Shown here piece by piece: positions 34,830 to 43,049 of a DNA stretch of 64,000 nucleotides. The DNA is from Bog-473 sp963838835. GTDB lineage: Bacteria; Actinomycetota; Acidimicrobiia; Acidimicrobiales; RAAP-2. The notes under the pieces were generated by a model. It was not told the DNA's origin and made no database searches. It was given only the letters and a program-made list of their open reading frames with translations. The position numbers and the translations under genes are program-made. Location of the stretch: NCBI GenBank assembly GCA_963838835.1, contig CAWITA010000033.1, positions 1 through 64,000 of the forward strand, read 5' to 3'. Position 1 is the first letter of the stretch. The number at the start of each line of letters is the position of its first letter.

Positions 34830-35906
34830 GTGCCCGACCTCAGCCAGCGCGACCCCCACGAAGTGGCCGCCACCCTCTCACGCTGGCTGGCCACCAAGTC
34901 CGACGACGGGTCCGCCCCCGAGGTCTTCGACGTCCAGGCGCCCGCCGCCAACGGCTTCTCCAACGAGACGATCCTCTGCCGGACCCGCTCGGCGGGCGGG
35001 GAGGAGCGGCGCCTCGTGGTCCGGGTGGCGCCGACCAAGCACCTCCTCTTCTTGGACGCCAAGTTCTCCACCCAGTACCGGGCGATGCGGGCGCTGGCCG
35101 ACGGTGGCTCCACGGTCCCGTTACCCCGGCTCGGACCCTACGAGGAAGATCCGCAATACCTCGGGGTCCCGTTCTTCACCATGGACCACGTCGAGGGACT
35201 GGTGCCCTCCGACAACATCCCCTACACCCTGGGGGGCTGGGTCATGGAAGCGACTCCCGAGGAGCAGGAGCGCATGTGGTGGAGCGGAATCGACGCGCTG
35301 GCGGCGGTGCACCGCACCGACTGGCGGTCCCTCGGCATGGACTGGCTCGGCAGCCCGGCCCGCGGCCGGCCCGGACTCGAGCAGCAGATGTCCTACTACC
35401 GGGACTTCCTCGACTGGGCCACGCAGGGGGAGAAGGTGCCGGTGATCGAGTCGACCTGGCAGTGGCTCGTGAGGCACCAGCCGGCCGAGGAGGACGACGT
35501 CGTCATCAGCTGGGGCGACAGCCGCATCGGCAACATCATCTGGGACGACTTTCGCGCCGCGGCGGTGCTCGACTGGGAGATGGCCTCCTTGGCCCAGCCC
35601 GAGCTCGACCTGGGCTGGTGGCTCTACTTCGACCGCCAGTTCGCCGAGGGCCTGGGTGTCGACCGCCCGGCCGGATTCGGGTCCCACGAGGACACCGTCG
35701 AGCACTACTCCGAGCTCATGGGCAGACCCATGAAGGACATCTTCTTCTACGAGGTGTTCTCGGGCTTCCGCTTCGCCATCGTCATGTACCGACTGGCGGG
35801 CCTCGCGTTCGAGGGCAACATGATGGATCAGGACAGCGGCATGGCGACGGACAACATCGCGACCCAGCTGCTGGCCAAGATGCTCGACCTGGACCCGCCC
35901 GTCTGA
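34830..35906 (+). CDS. APH-family phosphotransferase (ACAD10-N-like)
   Basis: A 358-residue kinase-fold protein starting at GTG. The nucleotide-binding lobe has ANGFSNETILCRTRSAGGEE and RLVVRVAPTKHLLF. A hinge-like PQYLGVPFFTMDHVEGLVPS is followed by a catalytic loop VVISWGDSRIGNIIWDDFRA (H/W-G-D-x-R-x-G-N, with the catalytic Asp and the metal Asn) and AVLDWEMASLAQPELDLGWW (the DFG-like Asp). This is the aminoglycoside-phosphotransferase/ACAD10 branch, in which members phosphorylate small molecules such as 4-hydroxy acids as CoA esters; antibiotic resistance is not implied. It ends 3 bases before a convergent gene. Confidence 0.83.
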   Translation: MPDLSQRDPHEVAATLSRWLATKSDDGSAPEVFDVQAPAANGFSNETILCRTRSAGGEERRLVVRVAPTKHLLFLDAKFSTQYRAMRALADGGSTVPLPRLGPYEEDPQYLGVPFFTMDHVEGLVPSDNIPYTLGGWVMEATPEEQERMWWSGIDALAAVHRTDWRSLGMDWLGSPARGRPGLEQQMSYYRDFLDWATQGEKVPVIESTWQWLVRHQPAEEDDVVISWGDSRIGNIIWDDFRAAAVLDWEMASLAQPELDLGWWLYFDRQFAEGLGVDRPAGFGSHEDTVEHYSELMGRPMKDIFFYEVFSGFRFAIVMYRLAGLAFEGNMMDQDSGMATDNIATQLLAKMLDLDPPV

Positions 35907-35909
35907 CCG

Positions 35910-36296
35910 TCAATCGTCGATCGGGTCCCCCGACGGGCCTACCGCGACACCGCCCTCCCGGAGCCGCTGACCCAGCCAGTCTGCGCCGTGCTCGCCCTGC
36001 ATGGCCTCCTGCCAGCCCTCGAGGATGCGGTGCAGGTCGTCCACAGAGTCGAGCTTGGCGATCACGTGCACCGTCATCTTGTCCTCATACCCTGGGGGCG
36101 CCGAGACGTGCAGGCCGCCGAAGGGGTCCTCGGTGACGTGCGGCGCGGGTTCCCGCAGGACGTAGAGCTCCCCGGTGTCCTCCACGTAGTTCAGCTCGTG
36201 CCGCACCCCGTCCTTGTCCAGCCACTCGGTGCCCAGCTCGAGCTCGGCGGAGGCCCGGCGGCGGGGGTCGGCTTCGTAGAACTCGTCGATGTCCAT
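35910..36296 (-). CDS. Conserved actinobacterial hypothetical protein
   Basis: A 128-residue soluble acidic protein. Seen: MDIDEFYEADPRRRASAELE, then LGTEWLDKDGVRHELNYVED, TGELYVLREPAP, and a helix LDSVDDLHRILEGWQEAMQG, ending with GADWLGQRLREGG. Similar short proteins occur next to unrelated genes in actinobacteria, and I know no function. The ATG at 36296 is the obvious start. It faces the kinase gene tail to tail, and its promoter region is shared with the divergent sigma-like gene at 36406. Confidence 0.6.
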   Translation of the reverse strand: MDIDEFYEADPRRRASAELELGTEWLDKDGVRHELNYVEDTGELYVLREPAPHVTEDPFGGLHVSAPPGYEDKMTVHVIAKLDSVDDLHRILEGWQEAMQGEHGADWLGQRLREGGVAVGPSGDPIDD

Positions 36297-36405
36297 CGGC
36301 GGCACACTATCGCCGACCTGGGCCGTCGCCCTTTCCGGCGGGTACGCCGACCTCTCCCGCCGTGGTGGGAGCGATCGGGGGAGAGACGTTCGCCACCGTT
36401 GCGCC

Positions 36406-37179
36406 ATGGCCACCACCGCGTCGAGGCAACGAGTCGCCCTCATCGACCAGATGACCGCCGAGTGGCAGTCGATCGGCCGCTCCCACGTCGCCGTCCGTGC
36501 CCTCGTGGAGGTCGGTCGCCGCGACCCGGACCTGTCGCTCCTGGTGCTCGGTCCCGACGGCGGGCCGCCACCGTGCCCGACCCCGTGCGACCTCGTCGAC
36601 CACATGAGGCGGGCCTCGGGCCGGGTCCAGCGGGAGGAGGCGGCCCGCCTCGTCAGGGTGCTGCTTCGGGAGGCGGACGCCGACCCCTTCATCTGCCGGA
36701 TGCTCGTGCAGGTCCTGCTCCCTGGGCTGGTCGTGGTGGCTGGGAAGCTGCAGTGGGGACGCGGCGGCGAGTGGCGCGACGGCGAGGAGTTCTTCGCCGA
36801 GCTCTTGTCGACCACGTGGCTCGTCCTGAGGGAATGGTCGGGACAGGACCGCCCCTACGCCGCGCTCGATCTGCTCTCCGCCATCCGCTGCCGCCTGCGG
36901 CGCCAGCTCCTCCGCTCGAAGGAGCTGGGCGGGCGGTCCATGCCCTTTGGCCCCGACGCGGCGGATGAGGGATCCGCACACACCGAGACGGACCTCGAGG
37001 TGCTGGCGCGGCTCCTCATCGAGCTGCACCGCGACGGCATGCGTCCCGAGGAGGTCCAGGTCCTCTACGCGCACCACGTCCTCGGCTATTCGATGGCCGA
37101 GCTGGCCGCCCTGACCGGACGCGATCGCCGCGCCCTCTACGCCCGACGGGACAGGGGCCAACGGCGCCTGTGCGCCTGA
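36406..37179 (+). CDS. Sigma-factor-like protein with region-4 helix-turn-helix
   Basis: A 257-residue protein. The C-terminus MRPEEVQVLYAHHVLGYSMA followed by ELAALTGRDRRALYARRDRG reads as a sigma-70 region 4 helix-turn-helix, normally contacting the -35 element. The N-terminal part (VRALVEVGRRDPDLSLLVLG, then VQVLLPGLVVVAGKLQWGRG) includes an 'ADADPFICRMLVQVLLPGLV' helix and a Trp-rich stretch (FFAELLSTTWLVLREWSGQD) that could be a diverged region 2, but the canonical DLVQE-type motif is not visible. It may be an ECF-like factor or a regulator that kept only the DNA-binding half. It heads a plus-strand run with the Thr-rich membrane protein (18 bases) and the LysM-BTAD gene. Confidence 0.6.
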   Translation: MATTASRQRVALIDQMTAEWQSIGRSHVAVRALVEVGRRDPDLSLLVLGPDGGPPPCPTPCDLVDHMRRASGRVQREEAARLVRVLLREADADPFICRMLVQVLLPGLVVVAGKLQWGRGGEWRDGEEFFAELLSTTWLVLREWSGQDRPYAALDLLSAIRCRLRRQLLRSKELGGRSMPFGPDAADEGSAHTETDLEVLARLLIELHRDGMRPEEVQVLYAHHVLGYSMAELAALTGRDRRALYARRDRGQRRLCA

Positions 37180-37197
37180 CCGCGGGGAGCAGCGGGA

Positions 37198-37944
37198 GTG
37201 GGGCGTGCGTATGGTGTGCCGGTGGCTGGTGGAAGGCCCGACACCACGGAGGGTTTGCGCTCGCGGGTGGCTCGGGGCCGCCCCAACTGGTGGGTGATCC
37301 TGGCGGTGTCGTTGGCGCTGATGGCACTCCTCGTCGCGACCGCCGGGAACGGGCCGCGGGCAAAACGACACGGTGGGACGCTGGCGAGCGCACCGACCAG
37401 TCACCCCCGTCGACCGGCCGGCTCCGCTGACGCCGGCGCACCCTCGAACGCCTACGCGTTGCGGACGACCACAACGACGACCACCACGACGACGTTGCCC
37501 TCCGGAGCGAGGCCGTTCGGGGTCGCGTCCGGCACCTCCTTGCTGTCCACCCGCACGCTCGGCGCCACGGTGACCGCGCCGCCTGCCGCGGTCCCGGTCG
37601 TCACCACGACGGTGCCGCCGACGACCACGACGACGAGCGTCAGCGCGTCGGTGCCGGCCGACCGGACGCAGACGCAGGGCTATATCGACCCGCCGCTGCA
37701 GACCTCCAACTCGTACGGGTTCACGGGGACCGGAGCCATGGAGATCTCGGCTGTGTGGTCGGGCTCCACCTATCTGACCATGGAGGTCAGTTGCCCCAAC
37801 GCACGTCAGAGCGTCGGCGGGACCTCCGCCATGGCGGCCTCCCTCCCCGACGCGGGCGGGAGCTGCCTGGCCACCGTGAGCGAGCCGTCTTCGGAATCCA
37901 CGGCACTGACCTACACGATCACGATCGGTCCTGCCAATGGATAA
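37198..37944 (+). CDS. Thr-rich single-pass membrane protein
   Basis: A 248-residue protein of unknown function. The N-terminus is cytoplasmic, one helix spans the membrane (WWVILAVSLALMALLVATAG, near residues 31-50), and a long outside region follows. That region is low complexity with a run of ten Thr and a second Thr-Pro-rich tract, then a compact beta-rich domain (YGFTGTGAMEISAVWSGSTY, LTMEVSCPNARQSV) with two Cys that may pair (SCPN and GSCLAT). It starts at GTG, 18 bases after the sigma-like gene, and its end overlaps the start of the LysM-BTAD gene by 8 bases. The stalk-and-domain layout suggests a surface or wall-spanning role. Confidence 0.6.
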   Translation: MGRAYGVPVAGGRPDTTEGLRSRVARGRPNWWVILAVSLALMALLVATAGNGPRAKRHGGTLASAPTSHPRRPAGSADAGAPSNAYALRTTTTTTTTTTLPSGARPFGVASGTSLLSTRTLGATVTAPPAAVPVVTTTVPPTTTTTSVSASVPADRTQTQGYIDPPLQTSNSYGFTGTGAMEISAVWSGSTYLTMEVSCPNARQSVGGTSAMAASLPDAGGSCLATVSEPSSESTALTYTITIGPANG

Positions 37945-40398
37945 GGGCGGCGAACGAACGCGTCCGCGCACCATCCTCGACGTCGTCGGCGCTGCCGTCG
38001 CCGCACTTCTGGCCTTCACCGCCGTGCCGAGCGTGCTCATCGTCGTGGTCGGCAACCCGTTGTCGGGCGGCCTCGGGTACGCGTGGCGTCCCCAACCGCG
38101 CGATGCACTCTGCGTCCTGGCAGTGGCGGCGTGGGTGGCCTGGGCCGCGTGCTGTACCCAACTGGTGCGCGCCGTCGTGGTCCACATCCGGCGCGGGGAG
38201 GTCGAGCGCGCTGGGCGGCACCTCCGTCGTGGACCGGGTGGCGGCGCGCATCGCCGTCGGGGTGCTCGCGCTCACCAGCATGGGCGCATCCCTGGCACTC
38301 TCGTCGAGTGCGGGTGCCAGCGCGCCGGCGGGGGGCGAGACGCCCGGCATCGTCACACGCCACCCGGGCGTGGCGGCGACCACGCCCTACCGGCAGTCCG
38401 CGGCGGCCGACTACGTCGTCCAGCCCGGGGACACGCTGTGGAGCATCGCGAACGATTACCTGGCCGACGGGGCGCAGTGGACGGCGCTGGCGGCACTCAA
38501 CGTCGGCCGGGACATGTCCGGCGGCTTGCGCTTCGTCGATCCAGATCACGTCGAGGTGGGCTGGTCCCTGCTCCTTCCCGCCGATGCGCGTGGGGCCCAC
38601 GAGGTACCCGGACGCCGCTTGACGGCCAGTTCGCCCCGGGCCCCGACGGAACACTTGCCAGAACTTGTTGCCCTCGGCATGGGCTCGCTCGTCTGTGCGG
38701 CGCTCGCCCGTCGCGTCCGAAGGCGCCGGCGGGGCCGCCCGTTCACCGGAGACCTCGTCCTCGGAGGTCCGCCGTCAGACGCAGCCGTGGATCTAGCGAC
38801 ACTCCTGCACCGCTTCGACGGCATACCGGCCCTGGCGTCGTTCGAAGCCGCCAACCGCCTGTTGGCTCGTTCGCTGCAGGGCCGGACAGGCCCCACGGTC
38901 CGTGCCATCTGCGTGTCCCCCTCGGGCGTCTCCTTCTGGCTGACCAGGCCGCAGGCGGACGCGCCCGAGGGATTCGCGCCGGTCGGCGACGGCGCGGCAT
39001 GGCACGTGGACCACGCCACACTCGACGGCCAGGATCCCTTCTTCCCCTACTGTCCCATCGTCCTTCCCATCGGGGAAGACGAAGCGGGCACGTGGCTGGT
39101 CCCGCTCGGACCGGGCGACGTGCTGCCGCTCCTCGGAGAGTCGGCAGCATCACTCTGGCGGGCGGCGCGGGCGGCCGTGGGCGCGTGGGCATGGGTCGAC
39201 ACGATTCTGGTGACCGAGGACCCCGACGACCCGCAGCTCCTATCCGAAGTGGGTGCGGATCCCTCTGTCGCCCGGCACCTTCTCTTCTTCGGAGATCCGG
39301 CCTCCCTCCCGCCGGAGGCGTCGCGGCGAACTGCCGTCGTCACTACCGCTGCGGTCGGCGCCAGTGATCTGACGATCCTGGTCGACCGTCACGGGGCCAC
39401 CCTCCACCCGATCGGTCGGGTGGTGCGTCCCCATCTCCATTCGGCCGAGACGGCTCAGCAGCTCGAGGAGCTGCTGACGTCCCCCGCTGCGCCCTGGCTC
39501 CCAATCCGAGGGCGCTGTCGTGCCGGTGCGCGCACCCCGACCCTCCTCTCCCGCGTCCGCCGGCTTCCTGACCCGGGGACCCGTTGAAGTGCGGCTCCTG
39601 ACCATGACGCCGCGGTTGGAGGGGCTCAACGAGGAGTTGCCCCCTAACCGTGCCCGCCGGGCGGTCGAGCTCGTCGCCTACCTGGCCCTGCACCACCCCG
39701 ACGTCATCACGAGCGACCGGCTGCGGACACGGGTGCTCGGGTCCTCCGACTCGGATGCCGCGTCCAAGACCCTTTTCAACACCGCGTACGCGGCCCGGCG
39801 GGCGATGGGGGTCGACGAGCACGGCGAGCTCCTCTTTCCCGTAGGCACCCGCAACGGCCTCTACCAGGTCTCGCACCTGGTGACGGTCGACGTGCACCGG
39901 GCGATCGCCCTGGCCGAGGAGGGGAAGGCACGGGGTGAAGGAGACCTGGCCATCGCCTACCTCCGCGCCGCGCTCGAGCTGGTCGAGGGCGAGCCGCTGG
40001 CCAACGCGCTGTCGGGGTACTCGTGGTGGGAAGCCGAGGGGCACGGCGGGCGCGTCACAGCCGTGCTCGTCGACGCGGCCTGCACCCTCGCCGCGCTGGC
40101 GTCCGATACCGGTCGCTTCGATCTTGCGCGCTGGGGCCTGGAGCGGGCACGCCTGGTCGAGCCCTACAGCGAAGCACTCTCCCGGGCCGCCATGGAGTTG
40201 GCGGCGGCTGAGGGCGACGCGGACCAGCTCCGCCTCGAATGGCGCGAGTGCCAGCGAAGGGTCGATGCCCTCGATCCCGGCGGCTCGCCCTCGCCGCGCA
40301 CCGAGTCGCTCTACGGTGAGCTCAGCCGACGCTTCCTCGTGGAGGCGGTGAACCCGGATGCGGAGCGGCCGCGCTACGCGTCGGCCACCAACGACTGA
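37937..40398 (+). CDS. LysM-BTAD membrane regulator, frameshifts near 38212 and 39505
   Basis: A protein of about 820 residues if two one-base insertions are removed. Order: two or three N-terminal helices (LLAFTAVPSVLIVVVGNPL, LCVLAVAAWVAWAACCTQLV), a LysM motif (YVVQPGDTLWSIANDYLADG), another helix (LVALGMGSLVCAALARRVRR), a middle domain of about 280 residues with no clear name, then a winged helix (RRAVELVAYLALHHPDVITS followed by DRLRTRVLG) and a BTAD domain (AIAYLRAALELVEGEPLANA, LARWGLERARLVEPYSEALS). BTAD domains belong to SARP-type regulators. Finding one joined to membrane helices and LysM recalls large actinobacterial regulators near pilus or secretion genes. Its last 25 bases overlap murF on the other strand. 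Confidence 0.75.
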
Positions 40399-41714
40399 AC
40401 CCCGGCCGCCGCTCCGTACGCCCGCACAACATCTTCGAGGCGCGCCACCCGGCTACCCTTCACGAGGAGCGTGTCTCCCGGCCCGACCGTCTGCATGAGC
40501 GCAACGGCGTCGTCTGCGCCGAGCACCTGGGCCGAGCCGTAGAGGTCGGTCTGGTAGCCCACGACCTCGATCCCCAGCTCCTCGGCGACACGCGCCGTGC
40601 GCTGGTGTTCCGCCTCGGTCTCGGCGCCGAGCTCGGCCATGACGCCGAGCAGCGCGACCTTCCTTGGGGCGCCCAACGCCGCGAGCGAGCGCAGCGCCGC
40701 CTCGGTCGACGCCGGGTTGGCGTTGTAGCAGTCCACGACGAGGACGGGGCCGCCCGGGACGTGATGCACCTCCATGCGGAGCACGGAGCCGGTGATCGAT
40801 GCGAGGGCGGAGACCACGCCGTCGAACGGGACTCCGCACCACAGTGCCGCCGCCGCCGCCGCGAGCGCATTGGGGACCTGTTGGACCCCGTGCAGGGCGA
40901 GCCGGACGTCGCCCTTCCCCCACGGTGTCGTGAGCCGGAAACTCGGTCGCAGCTCGCCGTCGAGCGCGACCCCCTCGGCACGCACCTCCGCGTCGCCCTC
41001 CACGGCATAGCCCACCACGGGGCACGGGCTGCGCTCGGCCATGGCGGCAACGCGGCGATCGTCGAAGTTCAAGACGGCGACGCCGGAGGCGGGCAATGCG
41101 GTGACGAGCTCGCCCTTCGCCCGCGCCACCCCGTCAAGGCCGCCGAAGTACTCGATGTGGGCCGGCGCGACGCTGGTCACGATCCCGACCACCGGGCGGG
41201 CCACTTCGGCCAGACGGCTGATGTGCCCGGTCTCACGGGCACCCATCTCGAGGACGACCCACTGTGCGTCGTCGGGTGCATTGAGGAGCGTCAGCGGGAG
41301 GCCCAACTCGTTGTTGAAGGAGCGCTCGCTCGCCGACGTCCTGAATGACGACGCCAGGCAGCCCTGCACGAGATCCTTCGTCGTCGTCTTGCCCACCGAA
41401 CCGGTGATCCCGACGATGCCGCCGGCGTCGATGCGATCGCGCGCCATCCGCCCCAGGCGCATCAGTGCGGCTGCGGTGTCGGGGACGGTGATCGCGGTGG
41501 CCCCTCGTGGTTCGCGTGCGCAGAGATAGGCGGGCGCCCCGGCTTCGAGGGCAGCGCGAATGAACTCGTGCCCGTCGCGCTCGGCCACGATCGGCACGTA
41601 GAGCTGTCCGCGCACCAAGGTCCTCGAGTCGATGCTGGCACCGTCGACGTCGACGTCGGGCCCGACCAGCTCCCCGCCGAGCTGGGCGGCGAGTTCAGAG
41701 GTAGAGAATCGCAC
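40374..41714 (-). CDS. murF: UDP-N-acetylmuramoyl-tripeptide--D-alanyl-D-alanine ligase
   Basis: A 446-residue Mur ligase that adds D-Ala-D-Ala to the UDP-MurNAc-tripeptide in the cytoplasm, the last soluble step of the peptidoglycan precursor. The N-terminal domain has VDGASIDSRTLVRGQLYVPI. The ATP-binding loop is GIVGITGSVGKTTTKDLV, and WVVLEMGARETGHISRLAEV followed by PVVGIVTSVAPAHIEYFG is the MurF hallmark. VLVVDCYNANPASTEAALRS marks the C-terminal domain. The GTG at 41714 was chosen because VRFSTSELAAQLGGELVG is the usual start; the open frame upstream runs into the divergent ddl gene. Only 33 bases separate the two starts. Its 3' end overlaps the LysM-BTAD gene by 25 bases. Confidence 0.95.
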   Translation of the reverse strand: MRFSTSELAAQLGGELVGPDVDVDGASIDSRTLVRGQLYVPIVAERDGHEFIRAALEAGAPAYLCAREPRGATAITVPDTAAALMRLGRMARDRIDAGGIVGITGSVGKTTTKDLVQGCLASSFRTSASERSFNNELGLPLTLLNAPDDAQWVVLEMGARETGHISRLAEVARPVVGIVTSVAPAHIEYFGGLDGVARAKGELVTALPASGVAVLNFDDRRVAAMAERSPCPVVGYAVEGDAEVRAEGVALDGELRPSFRLTTPWGKGDVRLALHGVQQVPNALAAAAAALWCGVPFDGVVSALASITGSVLRMEVHHVPGGPVLVVDCYNANPASTEAALRSLAALGAPRKVALLGVMAELGAETEAEHQRTARVAEELGIEVVGYQTDLYGSAQVLGADDAVALMQTVGPGDTLLVKGSRVARLEDVVRAYGAAAGVQSLVADA

Positions 41715-41747
41715 GCATGCCCTCGCGGCCGATTGTAGCCTCGGTCG

Positions 41748-42830
41748 ATGCCTGATCAGGGAGTGTTGGCCGTCGTCTACGGGGGCCCGTCGGCGGAGCA
41801 CGAGGTGTCATGCATCTCGGCGCGCCGCATCGTGCGCACTGCGCTGGACGCCGGGTTCGTGGTGAAGGCGATCGGGCTCACCCACGACAAACGGTTCGTC
41901 GACGCCCGACGGGTCCTCGCCGATATCGACGAGTTCGACGCGCTGGCCTCCCCCGACGAGCTGGTCCACCATCATCCCGACACCGCGCTGGCACACCTCG
42001 ACGACGCTTTGCCACCGGGCGCCGTCGTGTTCCCCGTGCTCCACGGCCCCTTCGGCGAGGACGGCGTGATCCAGGGGCACCTCGAGACGCTGCAGATCCC
42101 CTACGTCGGAGCCGGCGTGCTCTCCTCCGCCATCTGCATGGACAAGGGGATCGCCAAGGCCGTGTTGCACGACCACGGTCTCCCGGTCGCGGCGTGGCGG
42201 GTGGTGGCCCGCTCCGCGTGGTCGGCCGAGGTGATGGAAGAGGCGATGGCGGCGCTCGGCCTGCCCGTCTTCGTGAAGCCGGCCAACCTCGGGTCGTCCA
42301 TCGGTGTGGCCAAGGTCTGCGACGCGGCGGGTCTGGGCGACGCGGTGCTCTCGGCGTTCGAGTTCGACGATCACGTGATCCTCGAGGAGTTCATCCGCGG
42401 CCGCGAGCTCGAACTCGCGCTCATCGGCAACGAAGACGTCCGTGTATCGCTCGCCGGCGAGATCATCGCCAGCCGGGAGTTCTACGACTACGACGACAAA
42501 TACGTGCTGGGAACGGCCGAAACCGTCGCGCCCACCGACCTCACGGAGACCCAGCTCGCCCACGCCCAGCGCTTGGCGTCGGCCGCCTACCGGGCCCTGC
42601 GGGTGGAAGGGCTGGCGCGTGTCGACCTCTTCCTGGCCGATGACGACGAGATCGTGGTCAACGAGGTCAACACCATGCCGGGCTTCACCCCCATCTCCAT
42701 GTTCCCCATGCTCTGGGAGGCCCAGGGCCTGGCTTTCAGGACGGTCCTCGAGGAGCTGGTGGCCCTGGCCCGGGCCCGGCACGCCCGGCGGCGGATGCTC
42801 CGGACCCATCGGGTGGTCGCGGAGCCTTAG
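41748..42830 (+). CDS. ddl: D-alanine--D-alanine ligase
   Basis: A 360-residue ATP-grasp enzyme that joins two D-alanines, feeding the MurF reaction encoded next to it. Seen: VVYGGPSAEHEVSCISARRI (the N-terminal G-G-x-S-x-E-x-x-V-S motif), PVLHGPFGEDGVIQGHLETL, VFVKPANLGSSIGVAKVCDA, the acidic loop LEEFIRGRELELALIGNEDV, and the metal site VNEVNTMPGFTPISMFPMLW. The flexible loop carries YDYDDKYVLGTAETVAP, containing the Tyr-Lys-Tyr type residues of a D-Ala-D-Ala (not D-Lac) ligase. It is divergent from murF across 33 bases, so both promoters overlap. Confidence 0.96.
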   Translation: MPDQGVLAVVYGGPSAEHEVSCISARRIVRTALDAGFVVKAIGLTHDKRFVDARRVLADIDEFDALASPDELVHHHPDTALAHLDDALPPGAVVFPVLHGPFGEDGVIQGHLETLQIPYVGAGVLSSAICMDKGIAKAVLHDHGLPVAAWRVVARSAWSAEVMEEAMAALGLPVFVKPANLGSSIGVAKVCDAAGLGDAVLSAFEFDDHVILEEFIRGRELELALIGNEDVRVSLAGEIIASREFYDYDDKYVLGTAETVAPTDLTETQLAHAQRLASAAYRALRVEGLARVDLFLADDDEIVVNEVNTMPGFTPISMFPMLWEAQGLAFRTVLEELVALARARHARRRMLRTHRVVAEP

Positions 42831-43049
42831 CGATCCGGAGCGCGCCGGCCCGGGCCGGGTGGCGGGCGGCGGGCGGCGGCCAGATCCCATTAGCCGGCGC
42901 CGACCACGACCACCTCGCACTCCCGATCCGGCTCGGCCATCTGCCTGCTCCTCCACCCCCGGTGGGCGCCCCCGGCCCCGGTCGGCCACGATAGGCGCAG
43001 GTCCGACGGGTGCTGCGAGCACCCCTTCTGTACCGTGCGGAGTGTGGCC

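Noticed and set aside
34830..35906. Aminoglycoside resistance gene
   Set aside because: The APH fold is shared by many small-molecule kinases. Length and motifs fit the ACAD10-like branch, and nothing indicates antibiotic resistance.
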